From Pyrrhosoma nymphula (lineage: Eukaryota; Arthropoda; Insecta; Odonata; Coenagrionidae): a DNA stretch of 64,000 bases. The stretch is taken from assembly GCA_963573305.1 (NCBI GenBank), contig OY754327.1, positions 181,606,386 to 181,670,385 of the forward strand. The letters are read 5' to 3'. The notes under the pieces were generated by a model. It saw only the letters and a list, made by a program, of their open reading frames with translations, was not told the origin of the DNA and did no database searches. Positions 56,880 to 64,000 of this stretch are shown here, in pieces. The translations under genes were made by a program, and so were the position numbers. Positions within the stretch are counted from its first letter, which is position 1. Each line of letters opens with the position of its first letter.

Positions 56880-57800
56880 ATGCTAGTTCCCTTACTCCGT
56901 GATAGTTCTTTTGCAGTTTCCTCTTTGGTCCATTGGCCTTCCTCTCGGGACTTCTCCCTTAATTTTCCCTGCAATTATATTCTTCACAAACCCATTGTAC
57001 CTCTGGGAGTGCCCAATCCATCTGGTTCTTCTTTTCTGTATAGTGTTCCATATGCTCTCTTCCTCTTCTGTAAAATTCATTTCTTATTTTAACCGTCCAT
57101 TTGTTCTTCAGCATCCTCCTCCAACACCAGGTTCGAATGCTTCATTCTTGTCAGGACTGCTTTTCCAATGGTCCATGTTTCTGATCCATAGAGTGCCAAG
57201 CTCCACTCGAATTTGGCCACACTTTCCTCGTTCGTAGTCCTATCTTCTTTGAACACTGTAATTTCCTTTACTTCACGAATGCTTTCTTAGCTTGGGCTAT
57301 TCTAAGCTTGGTGTCCGTTGTACTTCTTCCGTCCTATATGATGGTACTTCCGAGGTTAGTGAAGGAATCCACTTGCTCTAATTTCTCTCCTCTTTCAACT
57401 TGCTCTCTTCTGCTGAAGAAGGGCTTGTTAGTGTTACTTCTACCTCTAGCTTCTCTCCTCCGCATTCTAGGATTTTGGTCTTTTTATTTAATGTCATGTA
57501 ATATTCTTGAAGAACTTGGTCCGTTTTGTTCAGTGATCTTTGAAGATCATCGAGTTTTCCTTGTATGACTGCGATGTCATCTGAAAAGTGGAGCATGTTT
57601 GTATCTTCTCCGTTAACCTTAGTTCCGTTCAATCCCATTTTTGTGCTTCTCTTATTGCCTCCTCCCAAGTATATAATTGAAGCTAAAATTAACAAAAGAG
57701 TTAGACAAGGATGCAAGCTCCCACCAGCACTGTTCAAGTGTTGGTGGGAGGCTGCATCCTTGTCTAACTCTTTTGTTAATTTTAGCTTCTATTTTTCTTT
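56880..57800 (-). pseudogene. LINE reverse-transcriptase relic with internal foldback
   Basis: Minus-strand pieces in order are KINKRVRQGCSLPPT (57785-57740), KVNGEDTNMLHFSDDIAVIQ with LDDLQRSLNKTDQVLQEY (about 57620-57480), ALYGSETWTIGK (about 57190) and KRRTRWIGHSQRYNGFVKNI with GRPMDQ (57030-56930). These are the RQGCSLSPTLF motif, the (F/Y)xDD-type catalytic motif (here FSDD), and the thumb and C-terminal blocks of a non-LTR reverse transcriptase. Frameshifts and stops separate them. Between RQGC and FSDD, part of the RT is replaced by an inverted copy of the RQGC segment. Confidence 0.78.
57675..57790. repeat. Near-perfect palindrome within the LINE relic
   Basis: Arms of about 48 bp (about 57677-57724 and 57740-57788) are reverse complements, sharing gaagctaaaattaacaaaag and tagacaaggatgca plus ctcccacca. 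They differ by an extra base or two near the centre. Both arms encode the same RT motif in opposite directions. Confidence 0.8.
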
Positions 57801-58799
57801 CGTCTCTCATTCGCGTTGTGATGACTTGAACCACGGATAGAAAAATCAAAATATCGTGTATACTCAAGTATAAGTCAAGAAATTTCTTCGGCCAATGAAA
57901 ATTTCCCGTCGACTTCTAGTCGAGTCGCTAAGTAGTAAGGTGACTTTTTCGGGGTCAACATTTCCTCGTACCGGCTGTATAAAACCACGTGTTACTCATA
58001 ATATACGCCGAGAAATACGTTAGATGAATGTTCTAAATTTCGTATTCGGACCTACCATTGCCAAATACACTTGGTACCCCAGCTTTGCGATATTAATGCA
58101 TTCAACAAGACCAATTGCATTGTCAAATATCGCACAACCTAATAAAAACGGGAATTGTCCTATTAGGTGCGGGCGGTACTGAGTCCGTAAATCTGTAAAA
58201 ATACTGATCGATATGTTGCGTATTTTTTACCTGCTGTCGGTGAAAATAACTTTGAGAAAAATTTCATTGATTGTGTAGAATATTGAACAATCAGTAGTGA
58301 GATTAAACGAAATTAACAAGTCAACTTCTCGTCATTAAATCGGGAAACTCCCGGCGTCCATTCTTCCCGATACACCTCACACTCACGGCCAACAATATAC
58401 TTCTCTTAATGATTTTAAATATTCACATTTTCATGACTATTTGATACAAGGGTACTTGGAGCAAATAGTTATGACATGGTGGAATTTCGTTGAAGTCAAA
58501 CAGGCATATTCTGTGCAGTCAAAAATTTCGAAGAATCGCGAATACCTTCTCCTTTTTATTTAAATTTATTTTCTCTATCCTTTTCGGCTGATGTGAGGGT
58601 ATCTAATCGTACACAAAATCACTCCCCAGAGTTAATTCTTAATTTAATGGTAGCATTTAACTTCGAAAGCGTACATCACATATCTCTCATCACCGACCAA
58701 TCTTTTTTCCCCTAAGGTAGCCAACTGTCGTGCTATCAACACTAGGTACGGGCGCGATAGCCATGGCGGAAGAAGATACACTTAATCTCAATGGTTTTA
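57801..58799. other. Unassigned repeat-like stretch
   Basis: Begins with tgtatactcaagtataagtc and gacttctagtcgagtc motifs, which look like the ends of a DNA element, but no matching opposite end was found. The remainder has CpGs scattered in AT-rich DNA and no recognised gene. Confidence 0.3.
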
Positions 58800-58995
58800 G
58801 GCTCAACTTTGTGGAAGTTCATTTTCACAAATTAAAGAGAAAACTTTGTTTTATTCCACCAATTTATTTTATGGTACGACTAGTTTCGACGCCCGATTTT
58901 TCTCGACACTTTCGCGCTGAAGGAAGCTGTAGACGTCCGATTTTGTTGCGGCTAAAGATGTTATACATAATTTTATTAAAGGTTTGTCTTTTTCA
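58800..58995 (-). mobile_element. Possible Penelope-like fragment
   Basis: tattccaccaatttattttatggtacgactagtttcgac (58853-58891) follows the pattern of the 34140-34185 insertion (tattccacacaaatttatt..cgaccggtttcgacc). On the minus strand it gives a gtcGAAACtagtcgt core. The hammerhead 5' half is not recognisable. Borders are uncertain. Confidence 0.35.
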
Positions 58996-59606
58996 ATGTT
59001 TGTGGCTCTTTGTTAGCTATTCATTCATACGCCTTTAATGGTTCGCTTTTTTAGTTGGGAAACAAGAGCACAAAGCATTTTTTCACCTCGAATTATACTC
59101 GTGAACTATGCGTTAACTATGAAAAAAGCTGGCTTGGAACTCCCAAGTAGGATCACGCAAAGCACGAGGGATTGTTTGGGTTGCGTACCTGCGCAGGATA
59201 GAGACAGCATTCATCAGGGTCGTTTCCTACATAAAGTATTTAATTTAACTGTTGCAATGAGCTTTACTCCATCCCGCGAAAGTCAGCAAGCGTCCTTAAC
59301 CAGAATAATAATGAGTGTATTTTTCAGTGAATTCAAAAGTAATCATTTCTCGGCGGACTTCCTTCCCTTTAACCAAACATGTATGCTGTGGATCGTTTAC
59401 ATGCCCAGTGTGGGATAACACAAAATATTTATCGTCAGTTCTGAGGTGGATAAAATACTAATGAATTTGGCTAAAATAATATTCTTCAATCCAATTCGAA
59501 AAAAATTACTAGATAAATCGGAGAATTGTAGAAGTATGGTAACTTTTATATTTGGATTTAAATCGAGAATTCATCACCATTTTGATTCTCTTGTTTAGTT
59601 TTACAT
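58996..59606. other. Spacer, nothing recognised
   Basis: A 126-codon plus frame (59038-59418) is open but without any known domain. No element borders seen. Confidence 0.35.
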
Positions 59607-59607
59607 T

Positions 59608-60270
59608 ATTGTGTATTCCCAGTTATTGAATGTTATGAAGGTGATGTATGATAATAGCAAGGCAAGTGAGAGAGAGAGACTGGTTTCAAGTAAAAAGCAG
59701 GGATTCGGAATACCACCGTGGCTGTTCAATTTTTTTATGGATAAATGTGTGAGAGAAACGTATAATTTACACCTAGGTACATACATAATACCCTGCTAGC
59801 CACCTCAAGGGTGTGTGGCAGGGATAACGTCGGTGAAATGGTTGGGGATATAAACGTGCGAGTTCTATTGAGGTCTAGATGATGCAGTGTTGCTTTTTGA
59901 GAGCCCACAAGAATTACAGCGACCTTGATAATTTCTGTGAAACAACAAGGAGAATGGATTTGAGGATAAATTCGCCCAAGACCAGAGTCGTAGTTTTTGA
60001 TAAGGAGAATGGTAAGAATGATTATATGATGGGGTAAGTGATGAAGTAATTGAATGAGTAGACGAATTTGTGTATACTTGCCAAAGATGGAAGATAAGAT
60101 AATGAGATTATAAGGCGTGCGAATGCCGGTAGGAAAGTCGTAGTTGGTATGTGGAGTAATTCCAAAAGTGTTTGTTTAGGGAAGCTAAAATCGCAGTGCA
60201 CAAAAATGTTCTCCTCCCGACTTAATTATATGGCAGTTACGTCTGGATAAGAATAAGGCCTTAGCTTCGC
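59608..60270 (+). pseudogene. LINE reverse-transcriptase relic, plus strand, interrupted
   Basis: Frame 1 reads LLNVMKVMYDNSKA, QGFGIPPWLFNFFMD. After an interruption other frames read DDAVLLFESPQELQR, NFCETTRRMDLRINSPKTRV, DNEIIRRANAGRKVV and RLNYMAVTSG. These are successive RT palm and thumb motifs of a non-LTR retrotransposon (QG..SPWLFN, ADDAVLL, and the NAGRK block). At least four frameshifts or stops occur. A separate LINE 3' tail sits at 59772-59826, between the motifs. Confidence 0.7.
59772..59826 (-). mobile_element. LINE 3' tail of the TAGATG family inserted in the RT relic
   Basis: acctaggtacatacataata followed by ccctgctagccacctcaagg and gtgtgtggcaggg is the same 3' terminal hairpin and tail as at 2399 and 7203. 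It lies between two consecutive motifs of the plus-strand RT relic, so it is probably a later, extremely truncated insertion. Confidence 0.5.
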
Positions 60271-60620
60271 AGCTGAGTCCTGCAACCCAGGCCCGAATAC
60301 GATTTCCGACCGAGCTCGAAGCTGTCCGACGAGTGATTAGCCCGACCGATTTTTGGAACGTAATATCAAGACAGCTTTTAAGAAAATGCATTTCAAACCA
60401 AATTATCAAAACACTGCCGCTCCGCGAATCGACGGCGGCGGTTCGTGGCGAACGTTAGTTTTGCGTTATTCTCGAACCCAACTCAAACCACTTTATGTGG
60501 GTGTAGAATTTGGCCGTTAGAGTGGTTAGGAAATATAACGTGAGTGGCGCGCGCTAGCCAAAAATCGTTATATTAACGTTATTATAACGTTAGCGTGTTG
60601 GTGGGGCATATGCCAGACGC
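60271..60620. other. Spacer with CpG-rich and AACGTTA-rich motifs
   Basis: Nothing identified. 60420-60480 has several CGACGGCGG-type CpGs, and 60567-60596 carries repeated TTAACGTTA/TATAACGTTA motifs. Confidence 0.35.
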
Positions 60621-60623
60621 CCG

Positions 60624-60959
60624 ATGCCCCTCTTTCAATTATTCCTGGCTGCATCATCTGAAAAACTCCTACTGAGGCAGCAATCTTCCCTATTGAGATT
60701 AAAAATAACATTAGGAGACAACAAGCCATCCCAGGGACTCCAGCAGTGTACGAACTGCCAGAGTTTCGGGCACACTCATAAGAGCTGTGGAATACAGCGC
60801 CGCTGCGTCAGGTGTGGGGAGAACCATTCTGCCATTGAAAGCCACCACCGAAAAGAACCTCCTGAAGCAGCACCTCCTCCTCGCTGTGCTAACTGCCATG
60901 GCTCTCACCCATTTTCCACACAAAAAAACAAGAAATTAATTAAAATGACATTTGAGTAA
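60624..60959 (+). pseudogene. Jockey-like LINE ORF1 zinc-knuckle fragment
   Basis: The 111-codon frame from ATG 60624 contains CTNCQSFGHTHKSC (C-x2-C-x4-H-x4-C), CVRCGENHSAIE and CANCHGSHPFS. Three knuckles in this order are the gag-like C-terminal part of jockey-clade ORF1 proteins. The N-terminal RRM-like part is missing and the frame ends soon after the third knuckle, so this is a fragment. No ORF2 follows; the hAT element starts 110 bp downstream. Confidence 0.7.
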
Positions 60960-61079
60960 ATAAACGGATTGTGTTTACTAAAATTAATTTATTTGAAAGC
61001 ATAACAAGGAACTTGTCTGACTTTCAGATTTTTGTGAGAGCTTCGTTTAAGGCGAAATACGACTGTGGGTAGAGATGGG

Positions 61080-61290
61080 TAACAAATAACGTAACAGTTA
61101 TTTAACAACGGTTATTAACAAATAACGGTTATCTAAAATAACCGTTATTGGAAACATGCAGTTATCGGTTATCCAGAATAACCGAAGCACCACAGCTACA
61201 ACGGCGGCAACCGTTGCCGTTGCTACTACTACTAAACTCTTCCAGCGGAGCGCTGGCGTCGCAGTTATCGGTTATTCAGGTGTGCGGACA
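61080..61290. promoter_or_regulatory. Subterminal repeat cluster of the hAT element
   Basis: At least eight copies of the core (A)ACGGTTAT or its complement ATAACCG(T) and variants such as gttatcggttat occur in both orientations. In known hAT elements, clustered subterminal hexamers to nonamers bind the transposase N-terminal zinc finger. The binding role here is inferred. The promoter of the transposase gene probably overlaps. Confidence 0.55.
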
Positions 61291-61377
61291 GTGGGCGGAA
61301 CCTAGGTTCAATGTAGGTTATGTAGAGGATTGGTCAGCATTCTTAATCTTGTTGGTGTATTTTCTGTGGGGGTTAAA

Positions 61378-62760
61378 ATGAGTAAGCGACCCAGATCTAG
61401 CTCTATGTGGAGCTATTTCAAAATAAGTGACACTAAGGAAAAAATAGCGAAGTGCGATATGTGTGGTTCAAACCTTTCATATAAATCCACAACATCTAAC
61501 TTAAAGAACCACATCTTAAAAAAACATCCAACTGTGAATCTTGAGCTTTCTACATTTAATGAAACTCACGATTTAGGCCTAACAACCCTTATCAGCGGCG
61601 GATGTGAGCCTTCACTGCCTTCTACTTCTGGACAGAATTTACCTTTAACATCCCAAGGTAATAGTAGCATAACAAGTGCTCAATTCCAGCCTGAAGTGAC
61701 TCAATCTTCCACCTCGCAGTCAAAAGTGGTAAAACAAACAAGCATGGCATGTTTTGTGCGCAAAAAAATAAGTGCGGGGCAAAAGAGAAAGCTTGATAGG
61801 TCTCTTTTGAGAATATTTACAAAAGATTATCAGCCCTTCACAGTAGTTGAAGACAGTGGTTTTCGAAACTTTATATCTGCTTTGAACCCATCCTACAACC
61901 TTCCTGACAGGAAAACCATATCCTCAACAATGATTACAGCAGCATTTGAAGAATGTAAGTTTGCAGTCCAAGAAAAATTAAAAAGTGTGCAAAGTGTATG
62001 CCTAACGACAGACTGCTGGTCGTCTTGCAGCCAAGAAAGCTACTTGGCTCTCACTGCACATTTTGTCACCGACGAATTCACTTTTGAGTCGGTTCTACTC
62101 GACTGCTCCTTGATCGAGGGTTCCCATACCAGTTATGCCCTAGCCTGTAAAATCAGGGAGATAACTGATAGTTTTGCAGTATCAGATAAGGTTTCAGTTG
62201 TGGTGTCAGATAATGGCTCCAACATAAAAGGAGCTATAATAAATGAATTACACTGGAATCACTTCGGGTGCTACGCCCATACCCTGAATCTCATTGTACA
62301 GGGCTCTTTACGCATGGAAATTATCCAGGTTCTGATGGAAAAAGTGAAAACCATTGTGAAACACTTTAAACGCAGCAACCAAGACTTGGAAAAGTTTATG
62401 AAATACCAGAAGGACGCCGGGGAAAAAAGGCCTAAGAAACTAATTTTGGACGTCGCCACGCGTTGGAACTCAACGTATTATATGCTGAATAGGCTCACAT
62501 GTTTGCAGGAAGCTGTACGAGCGACTCTAGCTTTACTTGATAAGGCCATTCCAGCACCTTCATTAGATGAATGGAAATTGTGCACAGACTTATGCAAAGT
62601 CCTCAAACCTTTTGAAGAAGCAACAAGGAAGTTGAGCGGCGAAAAATATGTCAGTGGCAGCCAAATAATATTCCTCACTACTGGCCTAACGTATGTTTGC
62701 CAGAAACTCATGAAGATGCCTCTGCATGCCACTGCTAAGAAAGTTATTCATTTACTGCAA
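61378..62760 (+). CDS. hAT transposase exon 1
   Basis: 461 codons ending ATTTACTGCAA|GTAATT at a phase-0 donor. Without splicing the frame would run only 21 more codons of AT-rich intron. It contains the BED finger and two of the three expected catalytic acids. Confidence 0.85.
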
Positions 62761-64000
62761 GTAATTAGCCTTTTTATATTATTCTTAAATTGCTATATTT
62801 ATCCGAGTTATATTTGCATTTATTGATATAGCCTAGCTAAATTCTCATATATTAATATAGACAAATTGTAAACCTATTAAAATCGAACTAACCTAAACCT
62901 CTATAATGTAACGAAAATTTTTCCAAAATTGCCATTTTGAGCGATACTGACGCAAAAATATCGATATTTTTGTTCGATTTACCACGATTTACCATTTCGT
63001 CGGGCGGTATGCATACATCAAATAGTCGAAAAATCGTGGTAAAACATTTTTCCAAAATTGCCAATTTGAGGGATACTGACGCAAAATATCAATATTTTTG
63101 TTCGATTTACCATGAGGGCCGTCGGGCGGTATGCATGCATCAAATAGTCGAAAAATCGTGGTAAAACATTTTTCCAAAATTGCCAATTTGAGGGACACTG
63201 ACGCAAAATATCAATATTTTTGGTCGATTTACCATCTATGATGGCCGTCGGGCGATATGAATGCATTAAATAGTGGAAAAATCGTGGTGAAAATTTTTTC
63301 CAAAATTGTCAATTTGAGGAATACTGACGCAAAATATTCATATTTTTTGGTCGATTTACCATCTATGATGGCCGCCGCGCGATATGCATGTGTCAAAAAG
63401 TCGAAAAACCGTAGTCGACAATTTTTCCAAAATTGAAAATATTTGCAGAATGCAAAACATAAATTTTATTTCATGGTATTTTCCAGTTTATATACGCAGC
63501 CAGAACTGAGTCCTGATAATCTTAATTGATAAGTATTGATAGCTGATAATTAATTACAGGAAGGGATCTTGACCAGATTTTCGAACATAGAAAACAACAA
63601 AATTGTGGGAACATGTTCATTCCTCGATCCACGGTTCAAGCTATTCCCATTTACCTCATCTACCTCTCAAAATATAATAAAAGAACATGTAAAAAAGCTT
63701 GCCACGGCTGAGTCCAAGGCTGAGAGAGAAAACAATCTGAGCGAGGTCCCGTTTGCAGAAGATGTCCACACTCAAAACAGTAATAGGTAACTTCTATCAA
63801 ATTCATGTTAAAAAAAGCAATCTACAAACGTAGAAAAGCTTTTAGTGCCTATTATTATTTATTCATAGTCAAGGTTTTTAAAAGTATGCTGCTGATAAAT
63901 TGAACTTTTAAAGCTTAAACAAAAATCTTTAACGGACTATTAGTCAGTATAGATATTTATTTTTGTAGGCAAGGAGAGAGTGAAGCTGCAGATGAATTGT
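61378..64000 (+). CDS. hAT transposase with BED zinc finger (three exons seen, 3' end outside window)
   Basis: The start is ATG 61378 (aaaATGag); the open frame extends upstream only through non-ATG codons. Residues 10-50 form a BED finger (W11, C26, C29, H45, H50). The RNase H-like hAT core follows: D212 in LTTDCWSS, D278 in VSDNGSN, C298/H301 in FGCYAHTLNL, and the RWNSTYYML block near residue 363. Exons 61378-62760, 63560-63786 and 63969 onward join in phase (HLLQ|EGILTRFSNIE and N-R-Q) and restore LDPRFK. The final Glu and dimerisation region lie outside the window. It cuts and pastes its own element; a domesticated ZBED-type gene is less likely because transposon ends are present. Confidence 0.88.
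62761..63559 (+). other. Transposase intron 1 with 125-bp minisatellite
   Basis: Donor GTAATT at 62761, acceptor taattacag ending at 63559. The core (about 62930-63440) is a tandem array of about four units beginning gatactgacgcaaaa at 62943, 63072, 63194 and 63320 (spacings 129, 122 and 126 bp). Each unit includes ttgatcgatttaccat-type and gtcgggcggtatgcat blocks. Open frames on both strands across it are products of the repeat. Confidence 0.8.
62930..63440. repeat. Four-unit minisatellite, period about 125 bp
   Basis: Units share tttttccaaaattgccaatt, actgacgcaaaatat, cgatttaccat and gtcgaaaaatcgtgg. The first two pairs differ by few substitutions; the last unit is most diverged. cgaaaaatcg and atctatgat segments are locally palindromic. 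Confidence 0.88.
63560..63786 (+). CDS. hAT transposase exon 2
   Basis: Acceptor attaattacag, donor AATAG|GTAACT. It starts in phase 0 and ends with two bases of a codon. Encodes EGILTRFSNIENNKIVGTCS and FLDPRFKLFPF; the L-x-x-RF-x-x-IE and LDPRFK motifs are standard in hAT transposases between the core and the C-terminal dimerisation domain. Confidence 0.82.
63969..64000 (+). CDS. hAT transposase exon 3, cut by the window edge
   Basis: Acceptor tatttttgtag ends at 63968. Joining to AATAG gives N-R-Q-G-E-S-E-A-A-D-E-L in frame. The rest, including the C-terminal dimerisation region, is beyond 64000. Confidence 0.65.

Larger units (their letters stand above)
61070..64000 (+). mobile_element. 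hAT transposon, left end and most of the coding region (right end outside window)
   Basis: The left terminus TAGAGATGGGTAACAAATAA starts at 61070, a typical hAT end. The adjacent 8 bp (ACTGTGGG, 61062-61069) would be the target duplication; the right copy lies beyond the window. Subterminal DNA (61080-61280) is packed with direct and inverted copies of AACGGTTAT/ATAACCG, likely transposase binding sites. A BED-finger transposase with introns follows. The open frame suggests a recent or still active copy. Confidence 0.75.

Noticed and set aside
61330..61377. Longer N-terminus of the hAT transposase
   Set aside because: The extension has no ATG (it opens at TTG) and crosses subterminal element DNA. 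ATG 61378 has a good context and the BED finger starts just after it.
62989..63266. Minus-strand frames of 69 and 82 codons with internally repeated peptide
   Set aside because: They are translations of the 125-bp minisatellite in the transposase intron. The repeat period happens to keep a frame open; there is no start context or domain.
1..64000. CRISPR array, operon, phage or prokaryotic defence system
   Set aside because: No regularly spaced direct repeats with unique spacers, no closely packed genes and no ribosome-binding sites. Introns and eukaryotic transposons dominate throughout.

Overview
The window is eukaryotic nuclear DNA, very probably from an arthropod and most likely an insect. 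It has GT-AG introns of several kilobases, AT-rich introns, and dense relics of non-LTR retrotransposons, SINEs, Penelope-like elements and several families of DNA transposons. No rRNA, CRISPR, operon or other prokaryotic structure is visible, and I cannot name the species or order from sequence alone.

The main host gene is on the plus strand. It is a RAI1/TCF20-type chromatin protein built from exons at 22313-22477, 29041-29424, 35928-36275, 36973-40415, 43219-43446, 46159-46302 and 49445-49483. All junctions agree in phase and give about 1,583 residues plus an N-terminus I could not find. The protein is a long Pro/Ser/Gly-rich disordered chain with an AT-hook, basic nuclear-localisation clusters, the short RAI1/TCF20 signature before the zinc module, and a C-terminal extended PHD (ePHD) domain split over three exons. 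A CpG- and G-rich block at about 10150-10972 ends in a good splice donor and may be its promoter and 5' untranslated exon. The 49484-54430 stretch may be a long 3' UTR.

Upstream (1-22312) is a repeat-rich flank and putative first intron. It holds a Harbinger-like element with a Myb/SANT relic (685-1409), three adjacent 3' ends of one LINE family plus a fourth LINE fragment (1990-3905), another LINE relic (5083-5800), a Helitron-like element (12175-12835), a 367-bp near-perfect palindrome (14341-14707), a MITE-like element (15696-16358) and two tRNA-derived SINEs (16360-16740, 17690-17885).

The introns carry further elements: a hAT MITE with an 8-bp target duplication (26242-26537), a foldback element (27682-28108), a pogo-like MITE (30985-31752), two copies of a CAGGGTGGC-ended transposon with 5-bp target duplications (32555-34789 and 47197-48499), a Penelope-like insertion nested in the first of these (34122-34304), a Harbinger MITE (40733-41142), a piggyBac-like end (about 42890-42963) and an inverted pair of tRNA-containing repeats (43731-44089 and 45092-45449).

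The 3' end (54430-64000) is mobile DNA: three reverse-transcriptase relics, one with an internal foldback, a jockey-like ORF1 zinc-knuckle fragment, and a young-looking hAT transposon starting at 61070. Its BED-finger transposase has an open frame across three exons, and its first intron contains a 125-bp minisatellite. The element runs off the right edge of the window.
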